From NCBI GenBank assembly GCA_020747015.1, contig JAGTJM010000006.1:983961-1047960 (forward strand): DNA of 64,000 nucleotides, read 5' to 3'. The DNA comes from Pyrenochaeta sp. MPI-SDFR-AT-0127. Taxonomy: Eukaryota > Ascomycota > Dothideomycetes > Pleosporales > Cucurbitariaceae. The position numbers were made by a program, and so were the translations under genes. The notes beneath the pieces were generated by a model, which worked only from the letters and a program-made list of their open reading frames with translations, did no database searches and was not told where the DNA came from. Below are positions 57,042 to 64,000 of this stretch, in pieces. Each line of letters opens with the position of its first letter. Positions within the stretch are counted from its first letter, which is position 1.

Positions 57042-59536
57042 ATGGCCGCTCATTCCACTTTACGACAGCCCCATGATCCATTACTCGCCCTCTACGATCA
57101 CTACGCTGCGCTTCTCAAAACCCGCGTTCAGGGCGCATCGAGGCTCTCAAAGCTTCTATCAACAATCACACTTCTCTTGACGATAATCGGCGCCGGCTAT
57201 GGAGGACGCAGTTGGTATAAAAAGAGAAATGTGGAGAAAGAGACAGGGCGACGACTATTGAGGCGCAATTCAGGACTGAAGAACAAAGATGGGTCAAGAA
57301 CAATATACGTCCCATACCGCGACTCGACGTCTAAAGTGGTTATTAATCCTACCAAACCAACCACTTTCGATGCGCACCGTAGACTCTTCCTTCAGCCTCC
57401 CCGTGCTGCGCGCATGGCCGATACAAACAACCCGCAAGCACCGCCACCACAAACAAAGCCAGGCTTGAACCTTGCATTCCTGCACCAATTCCTCAGCTTG
57501 CTGAACATAATGATACCAAGGTGGAATAGCAAAGAGACAGGCCTGTTGGTCAGCCACAGCGTGTTTCTGATGCTGCGAACGTACCTCTCCCTCGTCGTTG
57601 CGCGTCTTGACGGAGAAATTGTGCGAGACCTTGTCGCTGGCAATGGCAAGGCGTTTCTACTGGGCATCTGTAAATGGCTTGGCGTTGGCACTTTCTCGTC
57701 GTACACAAATGCCATGATCAAGTTCCTGCAGAGTAAGGTCTCGATCGCATTTCGGACACGGCTCACACGCTACATCCACGATTTGTACCTGAACGACCAT
57801 TTGAATTATTACAAATTGTCAAATTTGGATGGCGGCGTTGGGGTTGGTGCGGATCAGTACATCACGCAGGACTTGACGTTGTTCTGTGCGAGTGCTGCAA
57901 GCTTATACTCGAGCCTGGGGAAGCCTTTTGTGGATCTCTGCGTGTTCAATTATCAACTTCACCGATCGCTTGGTCCACTAGCCCTGACGGGGTTGCTGAG
58001 CAATTACTTCCTGACTGCGACAATATTGCGACGACTGTCACCTCCTTTCGGCAAGCTTAAGGCTGTTGAAGGACGAAGGGAGGGGGAATTTCGTGCTCTA
58101 CACTCACGACTTATTGCCAATGCAGAAGAAGTGGCTTTCTACGGCGGGGATCAGATGGAAAAGCATTTCCTCGAACGCGGTTTCAGGGACCTCAAGCACT
58201 GGATGGAAGGTATCTACAGCCTGAAGATTCGCTACAATATGCTCGAAGATTTTGTGTTGAAATATTCATGGTCAGCATTTGGTTATCTCATCACATCCCT
58301 CCCCGTCTTCTTACCCGCCTGGGGAGGCCTAGGTGGTGCTCCGGAGCTGTCAGGAGGCGAAAAGACACATCGCGAACGAAGTCGTATGAAAGATTTTATT
58401 ACAAACAAGCGACTCATGCTGTCGCTTGCTGATGCTGGTGGACGCATGATGTATAGTATCAAAGATCTCTCTGAGCTTGCAGGCTACACATCGAGGGTTT
58501 ATACGCTGATCAGCACCCTCCACCGTGTCCATGCAGATGCATACTACCCACCTCCTGGAACGCGACCAGATCTCTACTCTGTTTCTGACATCCAAGGCAC
58601 GGTACATAAAGGTTTCGATGGCCTCCGTCTCGAGCATGTGCCTATTGTCGCACCAGCCCTTCACCCTATGGGCGGCGAAGAGCTCCTCGAGTCGCTCTCC
58701 TTTATTGTCCATTCGGGCGAGCATCTCCTGATCACCGGACCTAATGGATGTGGGAAAAGTGCTGTGTCTCGAATCGTTGCGGGCCTCTGGCCCACCTATC
58801 GCGGCCTTGTTTCTCGCCCGCGCAACGTAGGCGTTGATGGCATTATGTTCCTACCTCAACGCCCATACCTTTCTACCGGCACACTGCGCGACCAAGTCAT
58901 CTACCCCCACACCGACGCCGATATGAAGGACGCCGGGCGCCGCGACCGTGAATTGAGTAACATATTAGAAGAGGCGAAACTGGGATATATTCCGGATAGA
59001 GAGGGTGGATGGGACACGAAGAAAGTGTGGAAAGATGTTTTTAGTGGAGGCGAGAAGCAGAGGATGGGGATTGCGAGATTGTTGTACCATGAGCCAAGGT
59101 ATGCTTTTGTGGACGAGGGAACTAGTGCTGTTAGCAGTGATGTCGAGGGGTTGCTCTACGAGAGGGCGAAGGCCAAGGGAATCAGTAGGTCTTCTCAAAG
59201 CTCTTGTCAAGGTACACCCCAGTCTAACTATCTCTAGCTCTTATCACAATATCGACACGAGCTTCTCTAAAACGATACCACACATACACGCTCACACTCG
59301 GGCTCGGCGATCATGGCGACGAATGGGAGTTTCAGCGCATTGGCACCGAATCCGAGAAATCAAGCGTTGAGAAAGAACTCGCTGAGCTCAGAGAGAGACT
59401 GGCCAAGGTTGAAGAATGGAAGAAAAGGCGGCAGGAGATCGAGAATGAATTGAACAAAGTGTGGGTGAGCGAGGGCGAGGAATTGGCGCCTCCACCATAC
59501 ATTGCGGACGAACTCAGTGCTGGAGAGAGTGAGTAG
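57042..59536 (+). CDS. Peroxisomal ABCD-type fatty acid (acyl-CoA) half-transporter
   Basis: ABCD half-transporters such as yeast Pxa1/Pxa2 pair up to import long-chain acyl-CoA into peroxisomes for beta-oxidation. Two exons: 57042-59184 and 59238-59536, with a 53-nt intron; 813 residues. The start MAAHSTLRQPHDPLLALYDHY and the basic segment after TM1 fit the family. The membrane domain has LRTYLSLVVARLDGEIVRDL and the loop NAEEVAFYGGDQMEKHFLERG (the EEA-like motif). The nucleotide-binding domain has Walker A GPNGCGKS (about residue 566), a Q-loop in FLPQRPYLSTGTLRDQVIYP, signature FSGGEKQRMGIARLL, and Walker B YAFVDEGTSAVS. Splicing gives ITLITISTRASLKRYH with the switch-His region changed to TISTR. 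A coiled coil (EKELAELRERLAKVEEWKKR) ends the protein. Confidence 0.9.
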
Positions 59537-59713
59537 ATGGGTTGAGCAAGAAATCAATGCAGACAGAACGTGTACAACATGCGGACTTGGTCAGTACATA
59601 ATCAGTATTAGCTTTCTCATGCGTCGACACAACCGTCTTCCATATTTGTAATCGTCTCTATCCTTTGGGTCAAAATCTACAGAGTGCATAACATCGACTG
59701 GTCCTTTGGGAAC

Positions 59714-60929
59714 CTAGTCAAGGCTCTGAATTTGCACCTTAATTGCCCCGGTCTTTGGATCCGCTGCCGTCTTGAACGCCTCCACAGCATCTTCAAGTTT
59801 GAATCTGTGCGTGACGAGCTTGCTGAGGTCAATAACCCCGCTTTTGACTAACCGAATCGCTTTTGGCCATGTGTTGCAGTACCGGTACTGAAATTGGAGA
59901 TCGACTTCCCGCGTACTCAACCTCATGAATGGGATTTTCATCTCATTCTTGCCGACGCCAATGACGAACACCTTTCCTCCGAACTTGACTGTTTGGATCG
60001 CTCCGTTGATGCTCGATTCGACGCCTGTGCACTCCATCGCTATTGCAGGCTCGATACCCTCCATCAATCCCACTATGGCTTTCTGAAAGTCTTCTGCTGT
60101 GTGTGAGAACTCCACCTTGTGCGTAAGAACTTTTGGCACGAGTTCCTTTGCGAATTTCAGCCTTCCCTCATCAATATCTGTGATGACCAACGGCGTCGCA
60201 CCCGCAGCCTGACAGCAAAGCAATGTTACTAGCCCAATTGGCCCTGCACCACAAACAACCACAGGATCACCCAGCCTCACATTTGCTCTATCCATGCCCG
60301 CCAGCGCAACACTAAGCGGCTCCAGCATCGAACCATCTTCGTACGTCATGCTATCTGGTATCTTGTGGCACCACATCGCGGGGTGCTTCAGATACCTGCG
60401 TAAAAGGCCAGTGACTGGTGGTGTGGAGAGGAACTGCACGCGCTCGCAGCCATTATAGCGGCCGGTCAAGCAGGGCTCGCATTCGTGGCAGATGATGTTC
60501 GGTTCGATAGCTACACGGTCGCCCGGTTTGAGCGAGGTCACAGAGGGGTGGACGGACAGGACTGTGCCAGCAGATTCATGTCCAAGAACATGGGTATCTT
60601 CGACGACCATGGGGCCTATGCAACCCTGGGAAAGTAATCAGCACTCAGATCTTCCTGCTCCTCTGTATGATCACTGTCCCGAATCGAATTTCAAAAAAGA
60701 GAACAAACTGGATAAGAAGACGTACAGCATGCCAGAAATGAATATCACTGCCGCAGATCCCTGTGCTTTTGACATTGAGCAACACCTCTCCAGGCTTCAA
60801 GTCTCCACCCTTCTGCACTTCCTCCAAACTTGGCTCCGCTTCTGCGACCCATAGATCGTGTGCTGGATTTGTGTAGACTCCAATGTTTGCCTTGGTAGGT
60901 TGGACTTCTGTCACTGCTGTAGCACTCAT
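59714..60929 (-). CDS. lad1: L-arabinitol 4-dehydrogenase
   Basis: Oxidises L-arabinitol to L-xylulose with NAD in fungal L-arabinose use. Two exons: 60929-60726 and 60625-59714, with a 100-nt intron; 371 residues. The start MSATAVTEVQPTKANIGVYT is followed by NPAHDLWVAEAEPSLEEV, a very characteristic LAD segment. Zinc site: CGSDIHFWHAGCIG (across the splice) and GHESAG. Structural zinc: CHECEPCLTGRYNGC. Rossmann motif: CGAGPIGLVTLLCCQAAGA, then ITDIDE for NAD. FMRLSTREVDLQFQYRYCNT supports LAD over sorbitol dehydrogenase. A second pentose-pathway enzyme, xylitol dehydrogenase, is about 12 kb away on the same strand. Confidence 0.92.
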
Positions 60930-61636
60930 GTTTGTCTGTCTTATATCTTTGTTGAATGTAGGGAAGGAAGAAATGAGCACTGAAAAAGAGCGAAACGGGG
61001 GAATGAAAGCCTGGGCAACTGATTAAAATAGCTGGGATAAAATGGATAACCAGAAATCACTAGAGATCAGCTGGTTTGCTTCATGCACTCTTCCAAGTAT
61101 GGTGCGGGGCACTTATACATGGACCCTTCGGACGTCACCCTTGCCCCACCATGCATGAGGAAATCCCACGAATGGGAGGCCAATGAAGTCCGCAGACGAG
61201 CATCTAGGACCGAGTCTGGGACGCGAACCATACTCTTTGGGGTAATACATCCCAATAATATTCCGAAAGAACTGAAATATTCAGAATTCACGATGGCTGG
61301 GCGTGGTGTTGATGTGCTAGCCGGTCCATCGGCCTATTTCCGAATGAGGATTCTCGGCGGTTTCGCCGACAGAGAAGGAAGAGGCAGTTAGTGCACACAA
61401 CGTTCAGATAGTGCCAACACTGTATCACTGGGTGCATTTGTACTAGTCGTAATTATCTGTTTTATTGCCGTGCGGCTTTGACATATCTACTTGTTGTCCT
61501 TGGTTGGTACCTCGAACCCTCAGTTTCGTTGCACACTGCGCCCCTACAATCTTGACGAAGCAAAGAATGATCCCTTGACGAACGTTAGGCTGTTTCGTCT
61601 AGCGTCATATTTTCCATTGAATGAATAGGAATCCGT
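60930..61636. other. LAD promoter and epoxide hydrolase 3' region
   Basis: About 700 bp with one ATG frame (61083-61391) lacking any recognisable feature. I saw no clear GGCTAA regulator site by eye. Confidence 0.4.
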
Positions 61637-62963
61637 TCATACCTTCCACACTTTGCCCACAAACTCTTCGACATCGTCCCAAAGCTCTTGGGGCATCTCC
61701 AATGCTGCAAAGTGTCCTCCATGTTCATGTTGTCTGTAGAATACCAGATTGCAATTCTTTTCCAGCACATGCTTGATACCAGGGAAGAGCTCGTAAGGGT
61801 AAAAAGAGAATCCAGTCGGCTTCTTCAGGTATTCGAACTTTGTGCCAGATGTGCCAAAGAGCTGACGGTATGGGTATATGGATCGAGGGAAACTTTGAGT
61901 GACTACAAACAGGGCGGTAAATTAGCGAGAAGACAAAAAAGCAGATAGGGTCCCGGGATATTGTTATGCTAGGGTGTCACGTACACCAGTACAATGAAAC
62001 GTTGGTAAGGATGGAATCGAGACTTGGATCTTCGTCAGTCCACTCGAGAAATTTTTCCCCAATCCTTTGCGAGCGGGTCAGTAATCTTGTCATTGTGTTC
62101 ACCCGGACACTCACCATGCTAGGAGCGCAAGCGGATTTGACGAAAGAACGTGGCCGATTGTACTTGGTCGCGTGCCATGTTCTTGAGCGTAAGCGCTGCC
62201 AGTCGCTCGCCACTTAACCGCTCGGTCGAGTGCATTCTTCTCGATTGCGTTGAGGGAAGCCAGGTCCGGCTGGTCTTGGGAAGGCATCATATTCACTGAC
62301 AAGTCATGTTAGTAACATCATTGAAGGTACGGTGCTTCGGGGAGGCATACAGTGGATCGCAACACAGGCATCGTATTCCTGAGACATTATTCTCGCTTCG
62401 AAGCTCCCAACATCTCCGCCCTGGGCAATGTACTTCTGGAAACCCAAGTTCAACATGAGTTGGTTGATGATGCGTGCACTATCCTCCAATGTCCAGTCAT
62501 TGTCAGCCGGTGCTCCAGAGCTGAGGGTGTATCCCGGTAGAGAAGGAACAACAATATGATACGGCGAGTCTTTGGCAGGATACTTCTTCCTTAGCAGCTC
62601 ACACATGGGTAGAAATTCAATGAAGCTCCCAGGCCAGCCGTGCATGAAGACGATGGGCACGGCATCCTTCTTTTCTGAGAATAGTCCAACGAAGTGCAGG
62701 TCGATGTCCTCAATGCGCATCTGGTAGTTTGGAAACGAGTTAATATGCCTCTCTTGAGCTCGCCAGTCGTACTTGGTCAGCCAGTAGTCTTTGGCATCGG
62801 ACAGCCATTTGTGAGATACGCCATAACGGCGGTCCTCTTGCCGTCCTTCCCAAGTATCTGGACCAAGTTTGGAGAGATGGAGAAGTTGCCGCCAGTCTGA
62901 AACATCCTGATCAGAAACTTGGAGCAAGAATGGTTTCGCGGAGCTGGGAGGTGAGTAAGCCAT
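61637..62963 (-). CDS. Epoxide hydrolase (alpha/beta-hydrolase with N-terminal EHN domain)
   Basis: Opens epoxides to diols. Four exons: 62963-62351, 62295-62115, 62064-61985 and 61902-61637, with introns of 55, 50 and 82 nt; 379 residues. The N-terminal EHN-type domain includes YGVSHKWLSDAKDYWLTKYDWR and INSFPNYQMRIEDIDLHFVG. The oxyanion motif HGWPGSF is at residues 108-114, and the nucleophile is D184 in QGGDVGS. After intron 3 the sequence SFPRSIYPYRQLF appears, and the catalytic His lies in HEHGGHFAALEMPQEL near the end. All four exons are needed to obtain the complete triad, and the order fits microsomal-type epoxide hydrolases and juvenile-hormone-hydrolase-like fungal proteins. The natural substrate is unknown. 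Confidence 0.9.
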
Positions 62964-63919
62964 GTTGGCGCCTGAATTGAGAAGTGGTGTAGAGAAGAAT
63001 CTTTGGCTCCAGTCTTTGGTGGATGAGCTGGAGAGTAGCCGAAGCTTTATCTTCGGCTATGGTTGAATCAAGTTGCCATGCCTCATTAGGCGAGACTACT
63101 TGGCTGTGGCACCGAAAGCCCGATGAGGTCAGTTTATTAGGAACTATGTCTAAAATGTGGGGTACATAAAAGCATGAAGTAACCTAAACATGGATTCCGT
63201 CGAATCTGATTCGTGCTCTCCAGAGTCCGGATGATGGCGGAACAAGCAGTGCCTAAGGAATGAACATGTCATGCGACTCTTCCAGCAAAAGAGGACCTTT
63301 GCTTACTGCCAGGACGCGGCCCCGTGTACAATGACCCAATGAACTTATGGAGATCAACGACAAACTCACCAGGTAGGCAGTGATGCCCCACCTACCACGG
63401 GCATGCGGCGTCGACAAGCTCTCACGAGGAATCGAGCACAGGCAACGAGAAAAGCAGCAAGGGTTGAATTCATCATGTTGAACCTAGCAGTAGTACTAGC
63501 GGCATCTAACCCCAGAGTGAAGAGGTTGTGAAATGCGAAGGGAAGCAGAAAGGACCCAATGCGCCATGGACGGTCGTGCTATGAAAAGCATGAGAGTCGA
63601 ACTCGGCCGAAGCAGATTGCGTCGCAATGGGAGGACAATTGAAGCCGCCTTGATTCTGCACAACACAGAGCTCTTAAGGCGACGAGATGGCTACCTGGTG
63701 CAACATGGCATTTGGTGAAGCTGTAGAAAGGGAAATGCTTAGACACAGAAAGATACATGTCTGGCAGTGTACACTTTGGTAAACGTCACCAATAGCGGGG
63801 CAGATCGGAATGAGCCCCGCGATTTGACGGCTGCTAACCTAGCACTTTTTTTAACCTTCGACTCACTCCCATTCATTGTCCCTGGTTGTGAGCCTGCAGT
63901 TTTGTAACGATTGTGCAAA
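62964..63919. other. Divergent promoter region at right edge
   Basis: About 950 bp between divergent starts. No supported coding frame or RNA gene. It likely holds the promoters of the epoxide hydrolase and of the partial gene that follows. Confidence 0.4.
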
Positions 63920-64000
63920 ATGGCACCCGCACTGCTTGCTGCCATTGATCTGAAAGACTACTCGCAATCGACCAACGGCCTGGATTTCCAGGCATTGTCC
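63920..64000 (+). CDS. 5' end of an unidentified gene, cut by the window
   Basis: An ATG in good context (gcaaaATGGC) opens a frame of 27 codons that runs to the window end without a stop: MAPALLAAIDLKDYSQSTNG followed by LDFQALS. Too little is present for family assignment. It is oriented away from the epoxide hydrolase. Confidence 0.4.
   Translation, partial: MAPALLAAIDLKDYSQSTNGLDFQALS

Noticed and set aside
1..64000. CRISPR array, phage or bacterial mobile element
   Set aside because: No regularly spaced direct repeats, integrases or transposases were seen, and gene structure is eukaryotic throughout.

Overview
The window is nuclear DNA of a filamentous ascomycete (Pezizomycotina). The evidence is many short introns, mostly about 46-80 nt with GT-AG ends, and clear orthologues of fungal proteins: NoxA-type NADPH oxidase, L-arabinitol 4-dehydrogenase, xylitol dehydrogenase, Npr2, Hrd3 and an AflR-like Zn2Cys6 factor. 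A Dothideomycete is my best guess from overall gene style, but this is inference. Genes lie on both strands with no operons. I saw no tRNA, rRNA, CRISPR array or intact transposon.

Layout. 1-3.9 kb: two decayed genes in head-to-head orientation, 2-oxoglutarate dehydrogenase E2 (minus) and E1 (plus), with AT-rich patches at the left edge and inside E1. 5-7.3 kb: a conserved fungal protein of unknown function with a difficult N-terminus. 10.3-11.7 kb: a Cys-rich conserved protein. 12.2-14.1 kb: NPR2 (TORC1 control). 14.7-16.0 kb: a seven-knuckle CNBP/Byr3-like protein. 16.9-18.9 kb: an Fnx/Vba-type MFS transporter, divergent from HRD3 (19.4-22.1 kb, ER-associated degradation). 23.4-24.6 kb: MCR1. 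27.0-28.5 kb: a membrane acyltransferase-3. 29.7-30.9 kb: a 2OG-Fe(II) oxygenase-like gene sharing a 185-bp promoter region with FRG1 (31.1-32.0 kb). 34.1-35.5 kb: a zinc alcohol dehydrogenase. 36.9-38.7 kb: mitochondrial lysyl-tRNA synthetase. 39.9-41.7 kb: noxA. 44.9-45.5 kb: a small membrane protein. 46.4-47.6 kb: xylitol dehydrogenase. 48.1-49.3 kb: a family-16 methyltransferase. 49.4-50.2 kb: VPS28, divergent from NOC2 (50.4-52.8 kb). 55.2-56.6 kb: AflR-like regulator. 57.0-59.5 kb: peroxisomal ABCD transporter. 59.7-60.9 kb: L-arabinitol 4-dehydrogenase. 61.6-63.0 kb: epoxide hydrolase. 63.9 kb: the first 27 codons of a gene running off the right edge.

Functional links. Most genes are unrelated housekeeping functions. 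Two enzymes of the fungal L-arabinose/D-xylose pathway, L-arabinitol 4-dehydrogenase and xylitol dehydrogenase, lie about 12 kb apart. The most unusual feature is the decayed E1/E2 pair. It looks like relics of extra copies of two subunits of one mitochondrial complex, placed back to back.

Exon boundaries were derived by reading splice sites and checking that the summed exon length is a multiple of three. They are predictions. Family names come from recognition of motifs, not from a database search.
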